Shown: positions 25,605 through 34,360 of the stretch, one piece after another | Layout of the letters: the number at the start of each line of letters is the position of its first letter | Numbering within the stretch: the stretch's first letter is position 1 | Assembly: GCF_001815905.1 (NCBI RefSeq) | Contig: NZ_KV823250.1 | Span: 72,053 to 136,052, forward strand | Reading direction: 5' to 3' | From: Brevibacterium sp. HMSC07C04 | Lineage (GTDB): Bacteria > Actinomycetota > Actinomycetes > Actinomycetales > Brevibacteriaceae | DNA length: 64,000 nt | Program-made: the position numbers and the translations under genes | The notes under the pieces: model-generated | Told to the model about the DNA's origin: nothing | What the model saw: the letters and a program-made list of their open reading frames with translations, nothing else | Databases searched by the model: none

Positions 25605-26057
25605 ATGACCGTCAGCCTCAGCCCGCTGCAGTGGTGGGACATTCCCACCGCGGCCCGTATGGACCGGGAGATCTTCGGCCCTGACGCCTGGAGTGAAGAC
25701 TTCTTCTGGACGCAGGCGGCAAGCCCCTCCGTGTTTCTCGCCGCAGCCTACGCCGAAGATGGTCTGGCCGGTTTTGCCGGACTGAGCATCAGCGGCAGAG
25801 AAGCCGAGATCCTCACAATCGCCACCCACCCCAACATCCGGGGTCGAGGCGCCGGTCGTCTTCTCCTGCAATCCCTCCTGGACACTGCCCGCGCCCGCGG
25901 GGTCGAAGCGGTGTACCTTGAAGTGCGCAGCGACAACACGGCAGCACTGGGCCTGTACGAGTCGCTTGGCTTTGTCGTTCTGCACACCAGGCCCGGCTAT
26001 TACAGGGGCGCGGACGCGCTGGTCATGCGGGCGTCGTTGCTAGGCTTGTGCACATGA
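25605..26057 (+). CDS. rimI: Ribosomal-protein-alanine N-acetyltransferase RimI-like (GNAT)
   Basis: 150 residues from the ATG at 25605, 13 nt after tsaB; an upstream in-frame ATG (25566) inside tsaB adds 13 residues unlike the family. The order L..W..IP.A..MDREIFG at the start, the acetyl-CoA motif TIATHPNIRGRGAGRLLLQSLLDTA, then VYLEVRSDNTAALGLYESLGF and the YY near the end is the RimI pattern. RimI acetylates the N-terminus of ribosomal protein S18 in E. coli. Placement between tsaB and tsaD is the classical actinobacterial order. Confidence 0.9.
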   Translation: MTVSLSPLQWWDIPTAARMDREIFGPDAWSEDFFWTQAASPSVFLAAAYAEDGLAGFAGLSISGREAEILTIATHPNIRGRGAGRLLLQSLLDTARARGVEAVYLEVRSDNTAALGLYESLGFVVLHTRPGYYRGADALVMRASLLGLCT

Positions 26058-26656
26058 TTTCGGCATCCATCACACATTGGGAAGACGGCACCGACCTTGT
26101 GCTGAGCACAACCATCAGCGCCGATATTCACACCGTGTGGAAGCGCGTCACCAGCCCCATGGAGTGCGCACTGTGGTTCGCTCCATTCCGCCCGGTTCAA
26201 GGTGAAGACGCCGATCAGGGCGAGGGCACCTCGGCTGTCAGCGAAGCCTCAGATGTCACCGAAATCGAGTTCGATTTCGAGGGAAGTCCCCTGAACGCCC
26301 ACGTTCTATCCTGTGTGGAAGACGAGCACGTGCTGGTGGAACTCGGCGGACTGGGCCGCATCAGCCTGCGCCTGACACAAGCCCTCGCAGGGCAGCCCGG
26401 AGTCACAGTCACGGCAGCCCACACGTACGCGTCAGACGCAGAGGCCGCGCAGCTGATCCCACAGGTGGGGCCGGTGTGGGATACGCACCTGCGGCTGCTG
26501 GCCGGGACCTTCGGCGACGCCGATCTGACAGCGTCTGAAAGCGAAGCTGCACTGTACGCCCGCTACACCGAACTGGCGGTCGCGGAATTCGGAGCGGACA
26601 GCGTGAAGTCTGGCTCTGCCCAGGTTCCGGAAGGCGATGACAGCAGCGATGACTGA
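26054..26656 (+). CDS. SRPBCC/START-fold-like protein of unknown function
   Basis: 200 residues from the ATG overlapping the rimI stop (ATGA); a GTG two codons upstream is also in frame. The N-terminal [32 protein letters not shown] resembles the AHSA1/SRPBCC start, where a strand runs into the helix-grip with a Trp-containing helix. The middle has [23 protein letters not shown] and ISLRLTQ strands; helices and an acidic tail (GDDSSDD) follow. It sits between rimI and tsaD, where I do not expect a gene. A -10-like TAGGCT at 26041-26046 lies 7 nt before the ATG. No reaction can be assigned. Confidence 0.6.
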   Translation: MISASITHWEDGTDLVLSTTISADIHTVWKRVTSPMECALWFAPFRPVQGEDADQGEGTSAVSEASDVTEIEFDFEGSPLNAHVLSCVEDEHVLVELGGLGRISLRLTQALAGQPGVTVTAAHTYASDAEAAQLIPQVGPVWDTHLRLLAGTFGDADLTASESEAALYARYTELAVAEFGADSVKSGSAQVPEGDDSSDD

Positions 26657-27749
26657 GCCGCTCATCCTGGGCATTGAGACTTCATGCGATGAAACCGGGG
26701 TCGGCATTGTGCGCGGTCGCACGCTGCTGGCGAACACCGTGGCGTCGTCCATGGATGAACACGTCCGCTTCGGCGGGGTGGTGCCGGAAGTCGCATCGCG
26801 TGCCCACGTGCAGGCGTTCGCTCCGACACTCACCAAGGCCCTGCAGACCGCGGGGGTGAGCCTGGATGACATTGACGCTGTGTGTGTAACCGCCGGCCCG
26901 GGACTGTCCGGGGCGCTCATGGTGGGGGTGAGTGCTGCAAAGGGCCTAGCCGCTGCGACCGGAAAACCCCTGTACGGGCTCAATCACCTGGCCGGTCACG
27001 TTGCTGCGGCAACCCTGGACGCTGCCTCTGACGAGGCGGAGCCCGGCTTCGGTCTTGAACTGCCGACTATCGCGCTGCTCGTGTCGGGCGGGCACACGGA
27101 AATCCTCAAGATCACCGACCTGGTGGACGGGATTGAACTTTTGGGCTCGACAATCGACGATGCTGCCGGTGAGGCGTTCGACAAGACTGCCCGCCTGCTG
27201 GGGCTGGACTATCCGGGTGGGCCGAACATTTCCAAGGCCGCCGCGGGTGGTTTCGACGATGGTGCGGTGGCCAATCCGACGGCGGTGAAGTTCCCGCGCG
27301 GACTCATGACGGCAAAAGACCTGCGCGACCCCGAACGCCGATACGCGTTTTCGTTCTCCGGTCTGAAAACCGCGGCGTTGCGGGCTGTTGAAGCCGAAAA
27401 GGCCAAACCGGAATCCCAGCGCGTGCGCCTGGCTGATATCGCCGCGTCGTTTGAGGAGGCCGTGGTCGATGTTCTTGTGCGCAAAACACTTTTGGCCTGC
27501 AAAGACACCGGCATCAACCGGGTGCTTCTGGGCGGGGGAGTCGCCGCCAACGGCCGCCTGCGCGAACGACTGAGCCAGCGGTGTGCCGACGAAGGCATTT
27601 CCCTGCTCATCCCTCCGCTGAGCCTGTGCACTGACAACGGGGCGATGATGGCAGCCCTGGGCGCACATGTGGTTGCCCGCGGAAAACAGCCCTCAGCACC
27701 GGATTTCGGAGTGACAAGTTCATTGGAGGTCGACCAGGTTGTCGTCTGA
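26649..27749 (+). CDS. tsaD: tRNA N6-adenosine threonylcarbamoyltransferase TsaD
   Basis: 366 residues from the ATG at 26649, giving [19 protein letters not shown], the family's canonical start; an ATG four codons earlier (26637) is also open. The metal-binding H-x3-H is HLAGH in [11 protein letters not shown], preceded by [14 protein letters not shown], and followed by [34 protein letters not shown] and [16 protein letters not shown]. TsaD transfers the threonylcarbamoyl group to A37 of tRNA with TsaB and TsaE, both encoded just upstream. It overlaps the previous gene by 8 nt, and its end overlaps the Nudix gene. Confidence 0.97.
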   Translation: MTEPLILGIETSCDETGVGIVRGRTLLANTVASSMDEHVRFGGVVPEVASRAHVQAFAPTLTKALQTAGVSLDDIDAVCVTAGPGLSGALMVGVSAAKGLAAATGKPLYGLNHLAGHVAAATLDAASDEAEPGFGLELPTIALLVSGGHTEILKITDLVDGIELLGSTIDDAAGEAFDKTARLLGLDYPGGPNISKAAAGGFDDGAVANPTAVKFPRGLMTAKDLRDPERRYAFSFSGLKTAALRAVEAEKAKPESQRVRLADIAASFEEAVVDVLVRKTLLACKDTGINRVLLGGGVAANGRLRERLSQRCADEGISLLIPPLSLCTDNGAMMAALGAHVVARGKQPSAPDFGVTSSLEVDQVVV

Positions 27750-28272
27750 AGGTCCTGCCAGCGCTCGCGATGCACGCCCACCGGAAGAGCACCTGCGGCA
27801 GCAGCGCCGCGCCGGTGACGGCTGGGTGGAAACCCCGCAGGGACGCTTCTGGGGCCTGTTCGGCGCAGCCGGTCTGCTCATTCATGACCCCGACCGAGGG
27901 GTGCTGCTGCAGCACCGTGCCGTGTGGTCAGCCCAGGGCGGCACGTGGGGCATTCCCGGCGGTGCGCTCGACGAAGGCGAAACACCCCAGCAGGGTGCCA
28001 TTCGCGAATGTTGGGAGGAAACCGGTGTGCCCGGACCAGGCGGTGAAGGCATTACAGTCATCGGCGAATACCGGGTCGACAAAGAAGGCTGGGCCTACAC
28101 GACCGTCATCACGCAGGTTACGCAGAGGCTCGAAGAGCGCGTGGCGGACGCTGAAAGCATTGAACTGCGGTGGGTGCCGGTGGAAGAAGTCCCCGAATAC
28201 GAACTTCACCCGGGATTCGCGGCCGCATGGCCGGAACTGGAGCAGGTGCTGCGCCAGCATTCGGCACAGTGA
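27739..28272 (+). CDS. Nudix hydrolase
   Basis: 177 residues from a TTG overlapping the end of tsaD by 11 nt. The Nudix box lies at residues 74-96 and fits G-x5-E-x7-REUxEExGU ([10 protein letters not shown] then REC.EETGV). Upstream [21 protein letters not shown] gives the substrate-side strands. A 38-residue hydrophilic N-terminal extension precedes the domain. It probably hydrolyses a nucleoside diphosphate derivative; the substrate is unknown. It ends the plus-strand run that started at glmS, and the next gene is convergent. Confidence 0.85.
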   Translation: MSSEGPASARDARPPEEHLRQQRRAGDGWVETPQGRFWGLFGAAGLLIHDPDRGVLLQHRAVWSAQGGTWGIPGGALDEGETPQQGAIRECWEETGVPGPGGEGITVIGEYRVDKEGWAYTTVITQVTQRLEERVADAESIELRWVPVEEVPEYELHPGFAAAWPELEQVLRQHSAQ

Positions 28273-28341
28273 GGACTCAGCGCTTGCAGCCCTGCTTTTT
28301 CTGCCCGCAGCACTGCCGCGGCGCAGCGTCTGCCTGAGCTA

Positions 28342-29481
28342 TTACCACCCGGCGGGCTTGCCAGCGCGCATTTCCGCAGCCAGCAGACCAGCCACGTCTT
28401 CTATGCGGCCGGTTTCCTCGAACAGCTTCTTCTGCCGCTGGTAAGAGGCTCCCACGCGGGCAAAGTTCAGCATTGACTCCAGTTCAGCCGAGCACCCGAG
28501 TTCCTGGGCGATCGGGGCCAGTCGCTCCACCTCGTCAGCTATGACATCGGTGACCAGCCGTTCGTCGCAGGCGGCGTTTTCAATGATGATCGTGTCCATG
28601 CCGTAGCGAGCTGAACGCCACTTGTTTTCACGGTGGAACCAGTCCGGCAGGAAGTTGAGCTTTTCGCCCCGATCCAGCCTCTGCGACATGTCGTGGACAA
28701 GGCACTGGACAAAAGCTGTGACGGCGGCAAGTTCCGCGAGTGTCGGAATGCCGTCGCACACGCGGACCTCGACGGTGCCCCAGCCGGGTGCTGGGCGAAT
28801 GTCCCAGCGGATTTCGTTGATCGAATCGACCACGCCGGTGTGCAGCATGTCGCCGATGTAGTCTTCGTATTCACCCCAGTTCTTCAGCTGGAAGGGCAGA
28901 CCCGCAGTGGGCAGCTGCTGGAAGAGCATGGCGCGGTTCGACGCGTACTGGGTGTCATGACCGGCCCAGTAGGGGCTGGATGCGCTGACGGCTTCCAAGT
29001 GCGGCACATAGGCCATGAGGGCCCGGACAATCGGCATGACGTGATCGCGATTCGCGATGCCCACGTGGGTGTGCACACCGAAGATCAGCATCTGCCTGCC
29101 CCACCACTGGGTGCGGTTGACCAGCTCTTCGTAGCGGTAGGCGGGCGTGACTTCCTGTTCCCACCACGGGGAGAAGGGGTGCGTGCCCGCGGAAAGAACG
29201 TCGAGCCCGCGAGGCGCCAGGATGCTGCGCAGATAGTCGAGAGTTTCGCTCAGGTCAGCTGTGATACCGGCTACCTCGGCCTGCACTCCGCTGACGATTT
29301 CGAGGGTGTTGGTGAGCATTTCGCCCACGATCTTGCCCTGGAAGTTCTCGTTGCCGTCAGCTTTGAGAGCCTCGAGGACTTCAGGCGCGCGGGAGGCCAA
29401 AGCGAAGTCTTCGGCATCGACGATCGCAAGTTCCCATTCCGCTCCCAGTGTCGACTGAGCGGACGAGGCAAAAGAAAGCAT
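28342..29481 (-). CDS. Carboxylate-amine ligase, YbdK / glutamate-cysteine ligase type 2 family
   Basis: 379 residues. The start TLGAEWELAIVDAE, then VGEMLTNTLEIVSGV, SAGTHPFSPWW, FGVHTHVGI and the late RPAPGWGTVEVRVCDGIPT are the GCS2 (YbdK) pattern, with the Glu and His metal and ATP ligands in place. E. coli YbdK shows only weak glutamate-cysteine ligase activity, and actinobacteria of this type normally use mycothiol rather than glutathione, so the physiological product is uncertain. On the minus strand a TAGGAT ends 6 nt before the ATG (plus positions 29488-29493), giving a probable leaderless start. Confidence 0.88.
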   Translation of the reverse strand: MLSFASSAQSTLGAEWELAIVDAEDFALASRAPEVLEALKADGNENFQGKIVGEMLTNTLEIVSGVQAEVAGITADLSETLDYLRSILAPRGLDVLSAGTHPFSPWWEQEVTPAYRYEELVNRTQWWGRQMLIFGVHTHVGIANRDHVMPIVRALMAYVPHLEAVSASSPYWAGHDTQYASNRAMLFQQLPTAGLPFQLKNWGEYEDYIGDMLHTGVVDSINEIRWDIRPAPGWGTVEVRVCDGIPTLAELAAVTAFVQCLVHDMSQRLDRGEKLNFLPDWFHRENKWRSARYGMDTIIIENAACDERLVTDVIADEVERLAPIAQELGCSAELESMLNFARVGASYQRQKKLFEETGRIEDVAGLLAAEMRAGKPAGW

Positions 29482-29530
29482 GCGGTCATCCTAAACCAAC
29501 CGGCAGGTAACACCGGGTCAGCTGCGGCCC

Positions 29531-30361
29531 TCAGCCCTTTGCCGTGGGGCGGGACTCATCTGCCGACCAGCCCGACCAACTGGGGGAGTACAGGGCCGCG
29601 TGCACGCCGATCTGTTCGAGGGCGAAGATGTTGCTGCAGGCAGTCACACCGGAACCGCAGTAGGCGACGACACCGCCGCTGTCAGCACCGAGCTCGGCGA
29701 ACTGGGCTGCGAGTTCGTGCTTCGGCAGGAGTGCGCCCCCGCGGTAGTTGTCGGAGGCCGGGCGGTTGAGAGCACCGGGAATGTGGCCTGCGCGCGGATC
29801 CATGGAATCGTCTTCACCGCGGAAGCGAGCCGACGGTCGGGCGTCGAGCAGTGTGCCGAGTGCCGCCGTTGCCGCGGCCTGGTCTGCATCCACAGTCGGC
29901 ATCGCACCGGTGGTGATCGTGATGTCGGAGGGCTTCGGCTGCGGACTTTCGGTCGAAAGCCCACCTCCGGCGACCTTCCAGGCGTTCAGCCCGCCGTCGA
30001 GGATGCGCACGTCATCAAGACCCGCCCACCGCAGAATCCACCAGCCGCGGGCGGCACCCAAAGAGCTGTTGTCGTCATAGACGACGACGGTCGAATCCGG
30101 GGTGATGCCCCAGCCGCGGACAGCTTCCTGCAGGTCAGCGGCATCCGGCAGCGGGTGGCGGCCCAGAGTGGGATCATCCGATGTTCCCGACAGCTGCGTG
30201 TCAAGGTCTGCATACTGAGCCCCGGGAATGTGTCCGGCCGCGTAGTCGTGTAACCCGTTGGGCTTCTGCAGGGTCCAGCGGACGTCGAGGATGACGAATC
30301 GGTGTGCAGAGTCTGCGTCTGCAAGAGCGGCTTTGAGCGCATCGGCGGTGATGAGCGACAT
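29531..30361 (-). CDS. Thiosulfate/3-mercaptopyruvate sulfurtransferase
   Basis: 276 residues with two rhodanese domains. The first (residues about 15-125) is inactive, with DVRWTLQKPNG...HIPGAQYADLDTQLSG. The second carries the catalytic Cys235 in the loop YCGSGVTAC, the CGSGVT form typical of 3-mercaptopyruvate sulfurtransferases rather than the CRKGVT of rhodaneses. It moves sulfane sulfur from a donor to thiols or cyanide and is usually cytosolic. A Shine-Dalgarno AAGGA lies 7 nt before the ATG. It is divergent from the NagZ-like lipoprotein gene, with a 53-nt spacer. Confidence 0.92.
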   Translation of the reverse strand: MSLITADALKAALADADSAHRFVILDVRWTLQKPNGLHDYAAGHIPGAQYADLDTQLSGTSDDPTLGRHPLPDAADLQEAVRGWGITPDSTVVVYDDNSSLGAARGWWILRWAGLDDVRILDGGLNAWKVAGGGLSTESPQPKPSDITITTGAMPTVDADQAAATAALGTLLDARPSARFRGEDDSMDPRAGHIPGALNRPASDNYRGGALLPKHELAAQFAELGADSGGVVAYCGSGVTACSNIFALEQIGVHAALYSPSWSGWSADESRPTAKG

Positions 30362-30414
30362 ACGGCAATCCTTCGTTCATACGGACAACAGCCATTCCCA
30401 CTACACTCTCACAG

Positions 30415-32052
30415 ATGCGCGCGTTTCGATTCCTCTCCGCACTGACCGCCGGCGTCATGGTTCTTGCAGGGTGCTCGGGGCCGAACCAGCCCACACCGAC
30501 CCCAGCGGGACCGAGCACTGCAGAAGAACCCTCCTCCGCCTCGTCAGGGGTCAGCGAGGACGATCTGCGCAAGGCCCGCAAGATCGTCGAAAACATGAGC
30601 GATGACCAGCTGGTCGGCGCAACCATCATGGGCACATACGACGGTGCAGATCCCGCTGCGGCCGGGAAGATGATCAAAAAGCACAGTCTGTCCGGTGTCA
30701 TCATCATGGGCTACAACCTGCCCGACGGCACGACGCCCGAGCAGGTCAAGAACTACACGGCAACACTGCGCAAAGCTGCGGGTGAGCGCGCATGGCCCGT
30801 GCAGCTGAGCGTGGACCAAGAAGGCGGCCCAGTCGCCAGGCTCGAATCCGCTGCGTACAGCTTTCCTCCTCTCATGGCCTTCGGTGCAGCCGGCGAGCCC
30901 GAGCTGACTGAACAGGCCATGACCGTGCAGGGTGGGCAGTTGGCCGATCTGGGCTTCACGGTCAACTGGGCTCCGGTGGCTGATGTCACCCTGGGGAAGA
31001 AAGACCCGGCGGTCAATGTTCGCGCGGCCGGGGACAGTCAGAAGACGGTTTCGGCTGCTGTTGAGTCGGCCGTGACGGGATATCAGAAAGCGGGCATTGC
31101 CTCGAGCGCCAAGCACTTTCCCGGCCACGGGCAGCTGACGGTTGACTCGCATATCGACCTGCCCGAATCGAAGAAGACGCTGGAAGAATACAGCGACACC
31201 GAATGGCAGCCGTTCGAAGCGGCGATCAAGGCCGGTGTGCCCTCTGTTCTGGTGGGCCATATGCGGGTTGCCAGGGCCGGTGACAAGCCTGCCTCGCTGA
31301 ATCCGAAAGTGTATGACGCGCTGCGGGACGACCTTGGCTTTTCAGGGGTCGCGGTGACCGACGGGCTCAATATGGGAGCCATCACCAACGGTGTTCCCGC
31401 TGGTGAGGAAACCGTCGAAGCACTGAAAGCCGGAGCGGACCTTGCTCTCATGCCACCTGATCTGGAGGCGGCCGTGCAAGCTGTGAAAAAGGCTATGGAC
31501 TCAGGTGAACTGTCGGCTGAAGACATGCAGGCCAAAGCGCAGCGCGTTGTTGCCATGAGCCTGTGGCAGCAGAGAGCGCACGGTGGTGGTGACAGCGCTG
31601 AAGGTGGGGACGAAGGTGCTGGAAACGGCAAAGCTGACAAGAAATCGGCGGACGAGATCTTCAGCGAGGTCGGACGCGAATCTCTCACGGTTCTTGCTGG
31701 CAGCTGTTCGGCTGAACCGGCGAAAAGCGTTTCGATTTCCGGACAGTCAGCTGCTGCTGAGGCTCTGAAGAAGGCGCTGAAGAAACACGGTATTACGGCC
31801 GATGGGGGTACGCGCGTGCGGTTGGTTGATGGGACCGACAGCTCTTCCGGCGGCGGAGCGGATGTTGTCGTCGGCATGGGCGGGCCGTGGAATGTCGCAC
31901 CCGCAGCGAGGAATGCCGACACGGTTTTGGCGACCTATGCCGACAGCAAATACGCCATGAACGCCGTCGCCGCCTATCTGGCAGGCAAACTTGAAGCCTC
32001 CGCGCGGCTGCCGGTCTCCGTTTCGGGTCTGAAACCGCCCAAGTGCGGTTAG
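30415..32052 (+). CDS. Glycoside hydrolase family 3 lipoprotein (NagZ-like beta-N-acetylhexosaminidase)
   Basis: 545 residues. A lipoprotein signal peptide ends VMVLAGC (Cys20), followed by a Pro/Ser/Thr linker. The GH3 barrel has LVGATIMG, VQLSVDQEGGPVARL, LGFTVNWAPVADV, the KHFPGHG...DSH loop of NagZ enzymes (residues about 230-245), and the nucleophile Asp in VAVTDGLNMGA. A second, poorly conserved domain of about 150 residues follows, with a Gly/Asp-rich insert. It is likely an exported enzyme removing GlcNAc residues from peptidoglycan fragments. A TACACT -10 ends 7 nt before the ATG (30402-30407), suggesting a leaderless mRNA. Confidence 0.88.
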   Translation: MRAFRFLSALTAGVMVLAGCSGPNQPTPTPAGPSTAEEPSSASSGVSEDDLRKARKIVENMSDDQLVGATIMGTYDGADPAAAGKMIKKHSLSGVIIMGYNLPDGTTPEQVKNYTATLRKAAGERAWPVQLSVDQEGGPVARLESAAYSFPPLMAFGAAGEPELTEQAMTVQGGQLADLGFTVNWAPVADVTLGKKDPAVNVRAAGDSQKTVSAAVESAVTGYQKAGIASSAKHFPGHGQLTVDSHIDLPESKKTLEEYSDTEWQPFEAAIKAGVPSVLVGHMRVARAGDKPASLNPKVYDALRDDLGFSGVAVTDGLNMGAITNGVPAGEETVEALKAGADLALMPPDLEAAVQAVKKAMDSGELSAEDMQAKAQRVVAMSLWQQRAHGGGDSAEGGDEGAGNGKADKKSADEIFSEVGRESLTVLAGSCSAEPAKSVSISGQSAAAEALKKALKKHGITADGGTRVRLVDGTDSSSGGGADVVVGMGGPWNVAPAARNADTVLATYADSKYAMNAVAAYLAGKLEASARLPVSVSGLKPPKCG

Positions 32053-32078
32053 CCGGATGCCCGTCGGCGCGGATGCAC

Positions 32079-32171
32079 GCTGTAATGCGTTTTCACCCTT
32101 AAATGCGCCGCATTAGCGCGTGAACCTGCATTAAAGCGCGAAGCTGGCTGGGCAGCCGGGCGGTAATGCGC
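32079..32171. repeat. Cluster of TAATGCG / CGCATTA motifs with hairpin potential
   Basis: Between the convergent NagZ-like and methyltransferase genes, TAATGCG or its complement recurs at about 32083, 32102 (AAATGCG), 32109 (CGCATTA), 32128 (GCATTAA) and 32164. Nested inverted repeats (TTCAC at 32092-32096 with GTGAA at 32120-32124, enclosing AATGCG/CGCATT) can fold as a hairpin. It probably ends transcription from both sides. Confidence 0.5.
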
Positions 32172-32183
32172 TCGCCACGCGCT

Positions 32184-33401
32184 TCAACATTCGCGGGCGA
32201 GGATGGCGCAGCGCTGTTCGCCCACCCGGGTGAAGATGACGACCGCAGATTCAGACGGCTGGCCCTTGCCCGCCGGTTCGAGTTTCAGCTGGCGCTGAAC
32301 CTGAGCGGGATCAATGTCCATGCCGCGCTTCTTGACGACCACCTGGGTGATTCCGCGCTGCGTCAGCGCACCGCGCAGGGACCTGATTCCGGTGGGCAGA
32401 ATGTCCTCCACCCGGTACTGCGAAACCGCCTGGGCGGCAGGCCCTTCGGCAGGGCGGTCCCCGGACAGGTACGCAATCGACTCATGAATCCTGTGCGCAC
32501 CCAGCGGGGCGCACAGCGCTTGAACGAGGCCGGACCGAATAACCGCCCCGTCCGGTTCGAACAGGTAGTCGCCGACGGAGGCGACTTCCACCTCGGCGGA
32601 GGGAAGATCGGCTTCCGTTACCGTGAGCGATCCTTCTTCGCCCATGATGAGGGCCGCTCGTCCCTCGCGTTCCTGCGCGTGACCGCGAAACAGCGCAACC
32701 TCGACAACATCGCCCATGTGCGAAGTCCACTGAGCCTCCCAACCGGCAGGCACGAGACCGTGACTCAAAGCGGGGCCGAGCTTGATGCCGACACTGGGCA
32801 CACGCTCGGCCGCGGCCAAAGCCCATGACAGCCGCGGCGAAAAAGCCTCCGGGTGCGATAGGCGGAATGCCGAACCGTCCGCGTTCTTCCCGCTGCGTCG
32901 GGCAGGATCCAGCCACAGGGCGTCAGCCCGATCAAGGTTGAAGTCCTCCGCGCGGGCGTGCTCGGCAATCGCGTCAAACGGCCGCAGGTTGTATGCGGCG
33001 AGCGCGGCAGTGACCTCGTCGGAATCGCAGGCGTACACGGAAGCTGCGCCAACACCGGCGAAGGCAAGAGCATCAGCCCCGATCCCGCAGCCAAGATCGG
33101 CAATCAGCTGAGGTTTGCCCCTGTGGATGCGCTTGGCGTGCATCGCCGCAACCGGCAGGCGGGTGGCCTGCCCCAGGCCGTCGCGGGTGAACAGCATGGA
33201 ATCGGCAAACGGCCCGAATTTGGCACGCGCCTCGATCCGCAGCTGCGCCTGTGTCATAACGGCGGCCACGACATCCGGTGACAGTCCTTGTTTGCGCAGT
33301 CGCTGCTGAATCTGCATTTCAGCAGAAGGGCTGTACTCGATTGAGTCGAGAACAGCCAGCACATCAGGGTCGAGCAGGGCAGCGGCAGTCTGAGGGTCCA
33401 T
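32184..33401 (-). CDS. THUMP-like domain class I SAM-dependent methyltransferase
   Basis: 405 residues from the ATG at 33401; the frame continues across the divergent ksgA but that part is a shadow. A helical N-terminal region (MDPQTAAALLDPDVLAVLDSIEY) is followed by the SAM-binding motif LIADLGCGIGADALAFAG near residue 100, then ADALWLDPARRS, a motif IV resembling the DPPR/NPPY type. The C-terminal 90 residues (ILPTGIRSLRGALTQRGITQVVVKKRG) correspond to the THUMP-like domain of this actinobacterial family. The substrate is probably RNA, but none is established. It is divergent from ksgA with only a 19-nt spacer. Confidence 0.85.
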   Translation of the reverse strand: MDPQTAAALLDPDVLAVLDSIEYSPSAEMQIQQRLRKQGLSPDVVAAVMTQAQLRIEARAKFGPFADSMLFTRDGLGQATRLPVAAMHAKRIHRGKPQLIADLGCGIGADALAFAGVGAASVYACDSDEVTAALAAYNLRPFDAIAEHARAEDFNLDRADALWLDPARRSGKNADGSAFRLSHPEAFSPRLSWALAAAERVPSVGIKLGPALSHGLVPAGWEAQWTSHMGDVVEVALFRGHAQEREGRAALIMGEEGSLTVTEADLPSAEVEVASVGDYLFEPDGAVIRSGLVQALCAPLGAHRIHESIAYLSGDRPAEGPAAQAVSQYRVEDILPTGIRSLRGALTQRGITQVVVKKRGMDIDPAQVQRQLKLEPAGKGQPSESAVVIFTRVGEQRCAILAREC

Positions 33402-33414
33402 GCCTTCGAGCCTA

Positions 33415-33420
33415 TAGGCT
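33415..33420 (+). promoter_or_regulatory. -10-like hexamer for ksgA
   Basis: TAGGCT ends directly before the first ATG and 6 nt before the in-frame GTG at 33427. By comparison with the other leaderless genes here, it favours the GTG as the true start of ksgA. Confidence 0.4.
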
Positions 33421-34278
33421 ATGAATGTGACTACCCTCCTGACCGCCCGCACTGTGCGCGAGATCGCTGCGGAACTTCGACTGCGCCCCACCAAACAGCG
33501 CGGCCAGAACTTCGTGATCGACCCCAACACGGTGCGCATGATTATTGCCGAAGCCCAGTTGGCGCCCGGCATCACCGTTGCCGAGGTGGGGCCCGGCTTG
33601 GGTTCGCTCACTCTGGGTCTGCTGGAGGCTGGTCACCCGGTTGTCGCCGTCGAACTCGATGAGCTCTTGGCCTCCCGGCTGCCGCGCACGATCGAGGAAT
33701 TCCACGGTCCCGACGCCGCGTTCGACCTGGTGGTCGGCGATGCCCTGCACGTGACCGAACTGCCGCGACAGCCGCGGGCACTCGCAGCGAACCTGCCGTA
33801 CAACGTGGCCGTCCCGGTGCTTCTGCACTTTCTGGCCCAGTTTCCCTCGATTGAAAATGTGCTGGTGATGGTGCAGGCCGAAGTTGCCGACAGGCTTGCT
33901 GCCCGTCCCGGCAGCAGAGTCTACGGAGTGCCCAGCCTCAAAGCTCAGTGGTACGGAACGGTATCGCGAGGCTCTGACATCGGGAAGAACGTCTTCTGGC
34001 CGGCCCCGAACATCGGTTCGGGGCTTGTGCGAATCGTCCGCCACGCACAGCCGCTGCCGGGGGCCGACGAGGTTGAGCGCAGCCGAGTCTTCGCACTCAT
34101 CGACGCGGCCTTTGCGCAGCGCCGCAAAACCCTGCGTGCCGCCCTCAGCGGTGTTTTCGGCGGGGGAGAGCCCGCCCAGAAGATCCTCGAAGCTGCGGGC
34201 ATCAGCCCGCAGGCGCGTGGTGAAACACTCGCGATCGAGGACTTCATTGCGCTCGCCCGCGCAGAAGCACAGTCCTGA
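33421..34278 (+). CDS. ksgA: 16S rRNA (adenine1518-N6/adenine1519-N6)-dimethyltransferase
   Basis: 285 residues from the ATG, or 283 from the GTG at 33427, which is better placed relative to the -10-like TAGGCT. The start region RPTKQRGQNFVIDPNTVRMII is the KsgA N-terminus. The SAM motif VAEVGPGLGSLTLGLLEAG and VVAVELDELL follow, with catalytic NLPYNVAVPVL (motif IV), and the C-terminal domain has FAQRRKTLRAALSGVFGG. It dimethylates two adenines at the 3' end of 16S rRNA in late 30S assembly. ispE follows 82 nt downstream, the usual actinobacterial order. Confidence 0.95.
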   Translation: MNVTTLLTARTVREIAAELRLRPTKQRGQNFVIDPNTVRMIIAEAQLAPGITVAEVGPGLGSLTLGLLEAGHPVVAVELDELLASRLPRTIEEFHGPDAAFDLVVGDALHVTELPRQPRALAANLPYNVAVPVLLHFLAQFPSIENVLVMVQAEVADRLAARPGSRVYGVPSLKAQWYGTVSRGSDIGKNVFWPAPNIGSGLVRIVRHAQPLPGADEVERSRVFALIDAAFAQRRKTLRAALSGVFGGGEPAQKILEAAGISPQARGETLAIEDFIALARAEAQS

Positions 34279-34360
34279 CCGTGCACACCTGATAGAGCCC
34301 GGCTTCGCTGAGAAACGCTCATCAGCCGATAGTGTGGACCCAAACAATCAGAGGAGCCAC

